From assembly GCA_002803225.1 (NCBI GenBank), contig NXFV01001107.1, forward strand, positions 1 through 27,830: a stretch of 27,830 nucleotides of DNA, read 5' to 3'. Each line of letters starts with the position of its first letter. Position 1 is the stretch's first letter. The notes under the pieces were generated by a model. That model did no database searches and had not been told where the DNA came from. It saw only the letters and a program-made list of their open reading frames with translations. Positions 1 through 8,252 of this stretch are shown one piece after another. Position numbers and translations under genes: made by a program. The stretch comes from Gamarada debralockiae (lineage: Eukaryota > Ascomycota > Leotiomycetes > Helotiales > Hyphodiscaceae).

Positions 1-204
1 TACAGTGGTCAGACGCCGCTGTGGTTGGCTGCAGAGAATGGGCACGAAGTGATCGTGAAGCTGCTACTTGATACAGGCAAGGTTGACGCAGACTCAAAGG
101 ATGAGGATGGTCGGACGCCGCTGTGGGTGGCTGTAGAGAATGGGCACGAAGCGATCGTGAAGCTGCTGCAATTTTCGATTGCCACGCAGCTTGTTACAAA
201 CTAA
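1..204 (+). CDS. Ankyrin-repeat protein, C-terminal fragment (5' end off the window)
   Basis: Frame 1 is open from base 1 to a TAA at 202-204 and gives 67 residues. Two consecutive ankyrin units of 33 residues are visible, each with the consensus core G-x-TPLWxAxENGHExIVKLL. Ankyrin repeats are protein-binding scaffolds. In filamentous fungi, long arrays are common at the C-terminus of NLR/STAND and NACHT-type proteins, but the N-terminal domains lie outside the window, so the class of this protein is unknown. The two units are nearly identical in DNA (about 10-66 versus 109-165), which suggests recent repeat duplication. The last unit is cut short and followed by a short non-repeat tail. Ankyrin identity is clear; the parent protein cannot be judged. 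Confidence 0.85.
   Translation, partial: YSGQTPLWLAAENGHEVIVKLLLDTGKVDADSKDEDGRTPLWVAVENGHEAIVKLLQFSIATQLVTN
10..168 (+). repeat. Tandem 99-bp ankyrin-encoding repeat, about 1.6 copies visible
   Basis: The segments starting at 10 and 109 share almost every base over about 57 bp, for example the block encoding ENGHE and IVKLL, with a period of 99 bp (33 codons). Such near-identity at the DNA level in a coding repeat points to recent expansion or gene conversion. Confidence 0.8.
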
Positions 205-944
205 GTTAAACGACACATGGTTGTACTGTGCTCAGTATATTGTTATTATTATTATTGTTATTATTTTCTAAATCTCTATTTCGTAGAGGAGTCTGGGGGA
301 GCGTAGATACATATAATGCTGGAGGCAGTTTACCACTCCTCTATCAGCCATTCTAGCATTCTCTCACCAGTTTTGGTAAAGGCAAATGGACGGAAATGGA
401 ACCGTGTACAGCAGATGGTTAGCATACCATGTCTCGCACAACATGTGTAGGGAACAAGCGTTCCCAAGCTAACGTCAATACAGGAAAGCAAGTGTTGGTT
501 GGAATTGCCTAATCAGGTATAGCCTGTATTTCCCCCTCGTTTGTGATATAAAAGAGCTCTTCCCCTCCTTGTATTTTCAGCTCCTTAGATATCAGCTAGT
601 ATACAGCTCACTGACAACAAGTGTAAGAATTGGGTGTATGCCTTAGAGCCTTCCGGCTAGATTTTCAGTGCTGGTCTCTAGGCAATAAGAATCTATCCGC
701 CACTCTCAATTCAAACAATATCCACGATCGCTTGCAAAATGTGGAAATTTTGATGTATGGGTTTGTATTTCCGAAGCCAGATGAGCCATTTCCCTGCCCA
801 CTTGCTGCATGCTAGCCATGTTATGACGAATCGAACGACTGCCCTGGTAACACACGATCATTGATTCTCGTTGATCGTTCCCATCCAGCCTTGGCCAATC
901 GATTCGTAAGACGCGCCTGAAAATTTGATATCCAGCGTCGAGAT
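205..944. other. Intergenic stretch with a short TTA microsatellite
   Basis: I see no supportable gene here. A TTA-rich microsatellite lies at about 242-266. The 61-codon frame at 630-815 has no recognisable features. The stretch separates the 3' end of the ankyrin gene from the 3' end of the minus-strand coiled-coil gene, so it should hold two 3' UTRs. Confidence 0.5.
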
Positions 945-1653
945 TTAGTCTTGGAGTTCGAGGGCTTTCTCAAGTTCAAGTATGTACTTGGCCTGGAGTT
1001 CATCGCGAAGCTCCTTCAATGGGTCGAGCTCTATTAGCTTTCTGGTCTGCATGATTGGTTACAACTGTTTCTCAAAGTAGGGGCGGGGTACATACCACCT
1101 CAGCAATAGCCTCAAACTTGGCCCTCAATGCCGCAGCAGCTGAACGCTTTTTGCTCGAGCTTTTCCAGATCGACGCCTTTCAAAGCACTCTCGAATGACA
1201 CATGGCTCTTCACTGCCATCTTTTTCTCCTTCAATTCGTCGAGATCTTCCTGGAGTTCATCAATTGGCGTCGCGTCCAATTTTAACTGAAGCAGAGCAAT
1301 CTCGAGTTCCTTCGCACCAGTCAGCCCTTGCTTCAAATAATGCATAGAAAAAGCATATTATCATACCATTTCTGACACCGAAAGCTTGGTGATGTCTCGA
1401 GCAACAACGACAATCTCCCATTTAACAAGCACTGTTTCAAGGTGTGCTTCCCCATCTTTCACCTCTTCAATATTCTTGTTGGCAGTGCTCTCGCTCTCAA
1501 TGAGGTATTGTTTGAAGTCCGCCATTTTGTCTTGCGACGCGTCGATGTTCTCAATTTCTCTCTTGAGCTCCTCGAGACGAAGACGTGATGCGGGAGCTGC
1601 AGGTTGGTTGTTAGCAAGGGTTTGAAGGGTGGAATTTCGGAGACCATACCCAT
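945..1653 (-). CDS. Coiled-coil hypothetical protein with a one-base frameshift
   Basis: Minus strand, suggested exons 1653-1650, 1596-1367, 1330-1096 and 1046-945. The proposed ATG is 1653-1651, interrupted after four bases by a 53-nt intron (1649-1597) with a perfect GCTAAC branch site and CAG acceptor. The second intron (1366-1331) is only 36 nt; a GTGTCA donor slightly upstream would make it 48 nt. The third (1095-1047) has GTATGT and CAG. The predicted protein is strongly heptad-like and charged (RLRLEELKREIENID; ELQEDLDELKEKK; LDPLKELRDELQAKY), ending in LELEKALELQD. The frame before and after an A5 run at about 1148-1152 (T5 on the plus strand) differs by one base, so translation as written stops early. 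I recognise no family, and no function is assigned. Confidence 0.5.
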
Positions 1654-2313
1654 CTTGGAAGAGAGTGCTCGCCGAGTTGAGATCTTGAAGTCTGATGAGG
1701 TGTGGTTCCCAGAGTTGACGTTGCCGGGATTTGAATGGTGATGTTGATGAGTGTTGGTTTGTCGGCGGGTTTTCGTCAGGTCAGAGAAGCGAAGGGGTTC
1801 CGGCTTACGAGGAAGAGGAATTAATCCGGAAATCCGAAGTGACAGAAGAAAGAAGTGAAACAGTACAGATAATCGTTGGTAAAGCTGAACATTTGGTCAC
1901 CGAAAGATGTTCCCTCAGTTGCCAATACTTGAAAATCATGAGGCCCCATCAACTGGGCGCATTTGCCCCTCAATCACTCATGAGCTCCTCAAAAGAACCA
2001 CGGAGGTAATTAAGAAGGCTTCTTGGCTGATACATGACAGCTATTATCTGAGATCAACTCTTAATAAGAACTTGAGATCAAATTCCCAATGATCAGGTGT
2101 AGTCTTAAACTTGGCTGACCATCACCTTGAATGTTCCGGCACGTCGTCAAATAGCACACACTCCTGGGAAACGGCGAGAGGTGTCCTTTGTCTCCTGGTG
2201 ATGAGTAGCACTCATTTACTGATACCCCAGATCCTGTCTTTGGCCAACAAGCCCAAACCATCAAAGAGGACCCAGGTGCCATCACGAAAGGAAAGGATCT
2301 CTTATCATAAGAA
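1654..2313. other. Intergenic, probable promoter side of the coiled-coil gene
   Basis: No gene is supported. The frame upstream of the proposed minus-strand start stays open for some 50 codons (N/H/S/T-rich, no ATG), so an upstream exon of the coiled-coil gene could extend to about 1820. The other short frames here show no domain features. Confidence 0.35.
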
Positions 2314-2628
2314 TTAGAAGATAATTTCCAGCTTTTGGATTCTCATCCCTTTGATAGTAGAGACATAGCCATCTCTATTCACATGAACATTTACCAGACC
2401 AAAGAAAGGCACGTACAGTGAATCCAATATCTTTGCTTCCACTTCAGGATGTCTCCAGAGATCACGAAGCCATTCCCGCGTTGTTATCCAGAATAGAGCA
2501 TCAGAAACTTCGAGAATACCCACGAGGTACGCTATGTCTACCGAATGACACATCGTCGGCTTGAAGGACGATGCAGTCTCTGCTGCACCAAGAAAGACGA
2601 CAAGGAGAATGAAGATATTCGAAACCAT
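2314..2628 (-). CDS. Possible small secreted or membrane-anchored protein
   Basis: A 104-codon frame starts at the ATG at 2628-2626. A longer start at 2709 adds 27 acidic residues and would bury the hydrophobic segment. The first 20 residues (MVSNIFILLVVFLGAAETAS) look like a signal peptide with an A-x-A-type region after a hydrophobic core. The rest contains one Cys, several Trp and a hydrophobic VPFFGLVNVHV stretch. I recognise no family. Its longer start would lie only about 25 bp from the divergent plus-strand frame at 2735. It may be a chance ORF; the main support is length and the signal-like N-terminus. Confidence 0.3.
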   Translation of the reverse strand: MVSNIFILLVVFLGAAETASSFKPTMCHSVDIAYLVGILEVSDALFWITTREWLRDLWRHPEVEAKILDSLYVPFFGLVNVHVNRDGYVSTIKGMRIQKLEIIF

Positions 2629-2734
2629 CGTGTCGTGAAAATTTTGAATCCCATCTAATTCTTCTTCTCCCGTGCCAACCTCAGCCAATGTCGTGTATTC
2701 ACACCGCATCCGATGAAGCCAGCGTCAAAGAAAG

Positions 2735-3778
2735 GTGAAGTTCTCTCACCTTCACTTCTCACACAATCGATTCCATCGAGGAATCCAGAACGCATCCAAG
2801 AACGCACCGAGGCTCAATCGCATGTCTTACTTCGATATCAGAGAACCTTCAACTGTCTCTCCTAAATGTACGGACATAATGGAACAAGGTCTTGGTATTA
2901 ACTTCTACGAGGAGGAAGCAGGTAGAGGTCGGCAACGTGAGAGCGATGAGGAGGCTGAGATTTGGGTGGCAACACCCTCCCGCACCAGCGTCGAAGCACA
3001 GGCTTTTGCACAGCCCCAATTAGTGGGAACGCCCAACCACGTTGAACTGCAGTCTCCCAGCTTCAACTACGAACCCTTTGAAACTCCTGACGATCCTCCA
3101 CTCTTTCTGATCGAAAAACTCCTCGAGGAGAATTACCGTGGTCAAGCTGAGACCTTCGTCCGCAACTCAAGCCAAGCTTCAGTGCGCTCACTCTCATTGA
3201 CTGGGATATCAAGCCAGTCTTCATCCTTCGCATCGTCAATTCGCGATAACGGTCCATTCAAGCGCTCCCCATCAGTCTACACTCCCACCCGAAAGCCCAG
3301 CAAAGGTGAAAATTTAGGCTCGGATCTTTCGATACAAACGCCTCGCAGTCTGCGAACCCCCAACCGCGCCAACAGAGTCGTCATCGAGCCACATCGAATC
3401 CAGAGCGGTAGCAGCAGAAAGAACAATCGAAGTGGTTTCAGCCCGGAGAGCGGACCACCACCGCCAACCCATACTACCTACGGCCATCGAGTCTTCACAG
3501 TTCCCCGGATTCCAAACAATCGACCTTCGATTCCCAAACGAAGCGAACGCTCCTCCGCACAGATTCGAGGTCCCTTCTACTTTACAAGCCAAGAACGCCA
3601 AGCCATTGCAGAATTGGTCCTCGCGAATCCTCGCGATTGTAACCGCCACGCAAATTGCACTGATTGCCATAACCTGGAATACGCATACTTCGAGAACAAA
3701 GCCATGCCTACCTCTATGCCTCCCGAGGAGCGTCAGAAGATCATCAACAACAACCGCTCACTTCGAAACATCAAGAAT
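2735..3778 (+). CDS. Long S/P/R-rich frame, in frame with the Lsb1/Pin3 first exon
   Basis: An uninterrupted frame of 348 codons runs from ATG 2735 (or MSYFDI at 2822) straight into the first exon of the SH3 gene, with no stop between. The protein is low in hydrophobics and rich in Ser, Pro, Arg, Asn and Thr, with many S/T-P sites (ATPSRTS, VYTPTRKPSK, SIQTPRSLRTP). It looks disordered and possibly phosphorylated. Near its end is a small Cys cluster (C-x5-C-x2-C, about 3638-3675) just before the usual Lsb1 start. It is either a true N-terminal extension giving a 585-residue protein, or a separate gene whose real 3' end uses an intron I cannot place; a 63-nt GTAACC...AAAG intron at about 3638-3700 would also keep the frame. 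I recognise no family. Confidence 0.5.
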
Positions 3779-4539
3779 GTACGTATGGCAATATCTTACC
3801 AAGGGCCAGTGCTAACGTCACACAGGAGCTTGAGAACCTCGCAGAGAGCGGAGCAATCAGCGATGCGGCCTACGACACCATAATGCAATCCCTCCCCGCC
3901 GAATCATCTCTCAACGGCCCTACCCCCTCTCGCACTGCGGCTACATCACCCACTCCCGCTCCCACCGACTCCTTCTCAAACCTGAGCGTCAATGATCCAC
4001 CCCCTCCTGCCTACAACACACCTACACCTCCATCTCTTCCTGGCCGCACCCCTTCCAAGCCTGAGATCTCTCGTGCCACAGCACTATACCGATATGCAGA
4101 GGCTGGAGACTGCAACTTCGAGGTTGGTGACCAAATCGCTGTCTACGAACACATGAATGCAGACTGGTGGTTGGGGAAAAACTTGCGGACTGGCCAAGAA
4201 GGTGTCTTTCCCGTCAACTATGTGCAAGTTCAAACAGGTCCAAGCAGAACTGGATTGGATGGCAACATATCTCCCACTCCACAAGGCTTCTATGGAAATG
4301 ACAAAGCGAATGGATATGGAGGATACCAGCCACAGCAGCAACAGGGACCTCCACCTCCCGGCCCAAGCAACCCATACAACAGCGCTGTTCCACCCATGCA
4401 AATTGCTGAACAACCTGTTGAGTCGAAGCCCGGAAAGGGTCAGGAGATGGGCAAGAAGTTTGGAAAGAAGCTGGGCAATGCTGCTATTTTCGGCGCGGGG
4501 GCTACGATTGGAGGAAACATTGTCAACTCCATCTTCTAG
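3704..4539 (+). CDS. SH3-domain actin/endocytosis regulator, Lsb1/Pin3 family
   Basis: Exons 3704-3778 and 3826-4539, with a 47-nt intron (GTACGT, GCTAAC, CACAG); 262 residues, close to yeast Lsb1 and Pin3. The N-terminus (PPEERQKIINNNRSLRNIKN, then ELENLAESGAISDAAYD) is the typical Lsb family helix pair. A PPPPAY stretch at about 83-88 carries a PPxY motif of the kind bound by Rsp5/NEDD4 WW domains. The SH3 domain lies at about 109-161 (ATALYRY, NADWWLGK, GVFPVNYV), followed by a Gln/Pro/Gly-rich low-complexity linker with a QQQQ run. The tail is Lys- and Gly-rich and ends in an alternating Gly/Ala hydrophobic segment. In yeast these proteins bind Las17/WASP, restrain Arp2/3 actin assembly and influence prion formation. 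Start 3704 or 3716 fits the family; the frame is open far upstream. Confidence 0.87.
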
Positions 4540-5147
4540 GTGGAATATACTTCATTGATGACTGAGGTCGTCTTATTTTGCTGTCAGCATTATTGTACGG
4601 AGTTACATGGATTATTTTCGAGGATCCTCCTGGTCAAAATGCTCTTACGGACTGTTGTTCTTTGAAGGATAGTTACGAAAGAGAGTATCGAGTTGATGTG
4701 AATAGATTCTCGTATCAAAAGAGGACTCCTAGTACAGTGGAAAGTTTACTTTCGAACAGTCTATGGGTGTGAGACACTTGGTATGCTTCCAGCGCCTCTC
4801 TTGAGAACCACGATACTGTTTTGTCTCGTTTCCATTCATACAAACGCTCCAACATATATTTTATCATTTGATAAGTCAAGTGCAGCGTGTATCGACCGAA
4901 AGATCCAGCCCCTACGTAGAAGGCTGGGCGTCGCTGAGGAGGAGCATCACGTGGGAGATGATGAGATAAGGGAAAAGCGGGTCTCCAAATTACCCCTCAT
5001 TGGCGATAGCAAGGATCTCCGAATGATTTCATCGATTGAGAGAAATTCCAAATACCGCGACATCACCCGGGTCTAGCAGTGGACTCTGCCCCGCACAGAA
5101 AACGTTGACGGCTTCATTATTCAATCTTGCATAAGCAGTTCAGCTAG
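4540..5147. other. Intergenic: 3' UTR of the SH3 gene and promoter of the hydrolase gene
   Basis: No gene is supported. The 97-codon frame at 4783-5076 has no family features. The stretch should carry the SH3-gene terminator region and the hydrolase promoter. Confidence 0.45.
4948..4970. promoter_or_regulatory. CACGTG E-box next to a GATAAG site upstream of the hydrolase gene
   Basis: CACGTG at 4948-4953 is the core site of bHLH factors, and GATAAG at 4965-4970 matches the fungal GATA-factor (AreA-type) consensus. Both lie about 300 bp upstream of the dienelactone hydrolase ATG. Short motifs like these arise by chance, so this is a weak suggestion. Confidence 0.2.
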
Positions 5148-5264
5148 ATGCGAATATCCGTACTTCTCCGCCAACCCTTTCTTCGTTCAATCAACAACAC
5201 TTCCTGCAAACAAACACACATCTCCCCTCGATCCAAACCAATAATCAACAAAAGATACTACAAT

Positions 5265-6139
5265 ATGGCAATGCACGGTCACAGCGCAGCTTGCTGTAGC
5301 ATCCCCCCCATTATCTCCAAAGGATATGAGGGTAAGGGAAAGTATGAGACAATTGGAGACGTGAAGACCTGTTCGTACCTCGCAGTCCCCAATTCTGCCC
5401 AAGCTGGATGCTAAGAAGCAATTGTAGATGTTACAGGTCCGTCAACTGCAAGCAAAGCTATCTTCTTCATCTTCGATATCTTCGGATACTTCCCACAGAC
5501 AATCCAGGGTGCCGACATCCTCTCAACCTCCGATAAGGATCATCAATACCTGGTCTTCATGCCAGACTTCTTCGAAGGCAAGCCGGCTGACATTTCTTGG
5601 TATGCCTCACATCTGCCAATCTCAATCCCAAAAGACACAATACTTACGAAATGAGAAGGTACCCCCCTGATACCGACGAGAAGGGAAAGGCCCTTGGAAA
5701 CTTCTTCCAGACGACTGGCGCACCATCCAAGGCAGCAGAAAAAGTCCCAACCCTAGTCAAAGAGATGCAAGCCAAGTACCCAAGCATCAAGACCTGGGGA
5801 GTCGTAGGCTTCTGCTGGGGAGGCAAGATCGTTTCCCTGACGACCTCCACAACCTCCACACCCTTTACCGCCGGCGCAGAATGCCACCCTGCCATGGTCG
5901 ACCCCAACGACGCAACCAACATTAAGATCCCCATCTGCATGTTAGCTTCCAAGGACGAGCCTGCCGAAGATGTCAAGAAATTCGAGGCTAACTTGAAGGG
6001 GGAGAAACACGTTGAGATATTTGGTGATCAGATCCATGGATGGATGGCTGCTAGGTCTGATTTGGAGGATGCGAGGGTTAAGAGCGAGTATGAGCGTGGC
6101 TATAAGACTCTGTTGGAGTTCTTTGCCAAGTACTTGTGA
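5265..6139 (+). CDS. Dienelactone hydrolase family protein (AIM2-type alpha/beta hydrolase)
   Basis: Exons 5265-5370, 5428-5599 and 5659-6139, joined by introns of 57 nt (GTTCGT...TTGTAG) and 59 nt (GTATGC...GAGAAG), give 252 residues, normal for the family. The N-terminus HGHSAACCSIPP is typical of fungal members. The catalytic Cys145 sits in the nucleophile elbow GFCWGG, with Asp192 in SKDEP and His219 in QIHGW: the Cys-Asp-His triad of DLH enzymes. PDFFEGKPADISW and KYPSIKTWGVVG are other family blocks. DLH enzymes hydrolyse enol-lactones in aromatic catabolism, but most fungal AIM2-like members have no proven substrate. An in-frame ATG at 5148 would add 39 residues with no acidic residue, resembling a mitochondrial presequence. 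The gene is convergent with the Dabb gene. Confidence 0.92.
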
Positions 6140-6449
6140 GTTTCTCCAATGGCGGAGGGACTGAAAGCGGGCTTATGAGGGGTGCGAGTAGGACTACTGC
6201 TACTTCTGTTAAGCTTTGAGGAAGAATTGGGCTGGGCCTCTAAGTTAGCAAACGAAAATAAGTGAAACGAGTCAAAAGCTTTTTCACAATATGTGTCGCT
6301 ACTAATCTAAAAATGATTTTCAACTTGAGACAGCACCCAATGCAATGATCTGTGTTTGGCAAGATCTTTGTGTTCAAACTCTCATATTCCTCTTGATTTC
6401 CATCTATATTTCATCCCAAACACATCCGACATCTTCACCCAATCTAACC
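6140..6449. other. Shared 3' intergenic region between two convergent genes
   Basis: This 310-bp stretch lies between the stop codons of the hydrolase (+) and the Dabb gene (-). It has an AT-rich middle and no coding evidence. The long plus-strand frame beginning at 6345 is antisense to the Dabb gene. Confidence 0.6.
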
Positions 6450-6903
6450 TCACGCAACGACAATAGGATCATAATAAATCATCATCATCCCCTCAATCCC
6501 CAATGTCTTGGCATTGGCCTTCAACGTCTTATGCGCCTCACATTCCTCATCATAATATTTCATATCCTCCACACTCGCGTACTCGCTCTTGGCAGCAAAC
6601 GTAAACCCGTTCGATCGGGGGTCTTCGAAGACCGGACCTGCGTGCAGGGAGAGGATATAGGGCTTGCCGTCCTATTTCGTAGAGCGAGCATTAGTATTGG
6701 TTGCTGGTGGCGAGAATTGAGAGAAGGGGTTGGGGGTCGGGAAAACCGGCAGCAGTTGGAGAGAGAAGGAGCCCATAGCAGGGAGATTGGGAACGTACCT
6801 TCGTGGCAGTCGCAGACAGCACCTTGTAGTTCTCAGCCATCTGCTGCTGGCTCTCCTTCGACGGGATCTTGAACATCGTGACACGGATGATTCTTCCTGA
6901 CAT
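6450..6903 (-). CDS. Stress-responsive A/B barrel (Dabb) domain protein
   Basis: Minus strand, exons 6903-6799 and 6671-6450 with a 127-nt intron (GTACGT...GAAATAG); 108 residues. The first exon encodes MSGRIIRVTMFKIPSKESQQ and the second starts at DGKPYILSLHAGP. The family features are visible: an initial beta strand, the long helix ending NYKVLSATATK, the G-P-V-F-E-D turn, SNGFTFAAKSEY with SVEDMKYYDEEC, and a C-terminal strand MMMIYYDPIVV. Single Dabb domains form dimeric ferredoxin-like barrels. Some are stress-induced and others are small cyclases, but this exact role is unknown. The intron is longer than others in the window. The exon lengths are consistent with the splice phase (35 codons, then 74 with the stop). 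Confidence 0.85.
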
Positions 6904-7020
6904 GATTGCGGCTGTTGATCCTCAATTCGCAAGGTGTTCTTCTGTTTGGGGGTTGCACTTGTTTTGGAGACGGGGTCGATCTGAGCCGGTTACTGTCGTG
7001 ATATCCGTAAATCAGGGACG

Positions 7021-7110
7021 AAATGGAATGTTAAGAGGAAACTACAGAAGATGGCAGAGGAGGAAACGGAATGTTAAGAGGAAACTACAGAAGATGGCTG
7101 AGGAGGAAAT
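7021..7110. repeat. 43-bp tandem duplication, about 2.1 copies
   Basis: Copy 1 is 7021-7063 and copy 2 is 7064-7106; they differ at about two positions, and the start of a third copy follows. The unit begins AAAYGGAATGTTAAGAGG. It lies about 120 bp upstream of the Dabb start codon. The near-identity implies recent slippage or duplication. Confidence 0.85.
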
Positions 7111-7231
7111 GGTTAGTGAAGTAATCAATCTCACAAATCAAAATAATTCAATATCCCGAAATGAGCGTCCCCGAGATCCGGGTATGGGAGATATCCCGAG
7201 AGTGGGTGGCCGCGGATTTCGTTCCGCGCAC

Positions 7232-7262
7232 TGGATGGTGTGGATGGTGTGGATGGTGTGGT
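7232..7262. repeat. 9-bp tandem repeat, about three copies
   Basis: Three consecutive copies of TGGATGGTG-type units end in GTGGTTTAGG. This is a simple G/T-rich tract with no coding meaning seen. Confidence 0.75.
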
Positions 7263-7486
7263 TTAGGTAGGTGTGGAGCTGTCGTCGGGGAGGGGTGTTT
7301 CTAGTTTATTGGCCAAGAAAGGCTATGAGGAGCTGAATTCTGACCCCGATAATCAGGCATTTTATCAAATCCACACTCGCTCATCTCGCCAGGTCACCAC
7401 TGCAATGTCTCTTTCTCAGGCGCTTCCAGGGCTTCTTCTTCGAACGTCCTTTCAACAAGGTTGATGAAAATTAACCAAATTCCTGA

Positions 7487-7962
7487 TTTAACCGATATCC
7501 CTGTGAGGCGAAAATCCCGTAGTACAACTAAATATTCGACTAAATCGAAAATATCTTAACACGAAATATCTCAACACGAAATATCTTAACACGAAATATC
7601 TCAACACGAAATATCTTAACACGAAGTATCTCAACACGAAATATCTTAACACGAAATATCTCAACAAGAAATATCTTAACACGAAATATCTTAACACGAA
7701 ATAAAAGTTATTTTATTATAACGCTGTGATTTTATAGTTAACCTTTTATAATTCTCGTCTATGTATTTCCTTCCAAAGAACTTATATGAAGACCCAAGTA
7801 ATTGCGTTTTAATTATTATTTAGCTTGTACCTTGCTTCTTTACACTACGCTTTGTCAACGCCTTTGTGATGTTTTCGAAGCTCAAAACTCTAGTAGTATT
7901 AAATAAATGCAGTCTAATTAATTTATAGAGTCTCTAAAACTTGCGAAAATATTGCTCGGCCG
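7487..7962 (+). repeat. Left terminal inverted repeat
   Basis: It begins TTTAACCGATATCCCTGTGA. The outer 70 bp match the right repeat best, and the inner part is diverged but collinear, ending near ACTTGCGAAAATATTGCTCG at 7938-7957. It is longer than its partner partly because of the minisatellite inserted at about 7558-7702. Confidence 0.75.
7543..7702 (+). repeat. 15-bp minisatellite inside the left TIR
   Basis: Nine full copies of AACACGAAATATCTY run from 7558 to 7692, with a partial tenth to 7702 and a degenerate copy at 7543-7557. The last base alternates C/T for most of the tract, giving a 30-bp higher-order unit. The right TIR has only one diverged equivalent. On the minus strand the tract encodes a repeated VLRYF pentapeptide, which is judged a by-product. 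Confidence 0.9.
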
Positions 7963-8252
7963 TACTTGTAGTGTTGGAAGAAGTGGGGCACAGCCCGACT
8001 TCAACGATCTAGCTTTCGCTTATTCAGCCAATGGTACAATTGTATTACTAAGCAATCTTGCGAATCGTTAAACATTCACGCAATGCCCGACGACTTTAGG
8101 CAGCAATAGGATGGAAGGGCCAAAAGTGAGGTCTTATCGGCCACTTACCATTGCCCTGAAGGAGACTATAAGAACAACATTGATGGATGTTCATCGTGGT
8201 GTCGGACCCCCTTCATCACCGATACAAGAGACGATGACTTCAGAATCTCGAG

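Larger units (their letters stand above)
6904..7486. other. Intergenic region with short tandem repeats
   Basis: It holds the promoter of the Dabb gene and reaches the left edge of the inverted-repeat element. Short frames across it show no family resemblance. The two tandem repeat tracts are listed separately. Confidence 0.5.

Noticed and set aside
3314..3670. Minus-strand ORF antisense to the Lsb1 upstream extension
   Set aside because: Shadow of the sense frame; no recognisable features.
6345..6872. 175-codon plus ORF
   Set aside because: Antisense to the Dabb gene, whose motifs and splice sites are convincing.
7478..7486. Target-site duplication of the TIR element
   Set aside because: The best 9-bp pair matches at only six positions, too weak to annotate as a feature; mentioned only as a candidate.
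7488..7697. Minus-strand ORF of repeated VLRYF pentapeptides
   Set aside because: It is the translation of the 15-bp minisatellite; a period divisible by three keeps any frame open. No signal, promoter or conserved flank supports a gene.
7543..7702. CRISPR-like array
   Set aside because: The units are contiguous 15-mers with no spacers, and the organism is a fungus.
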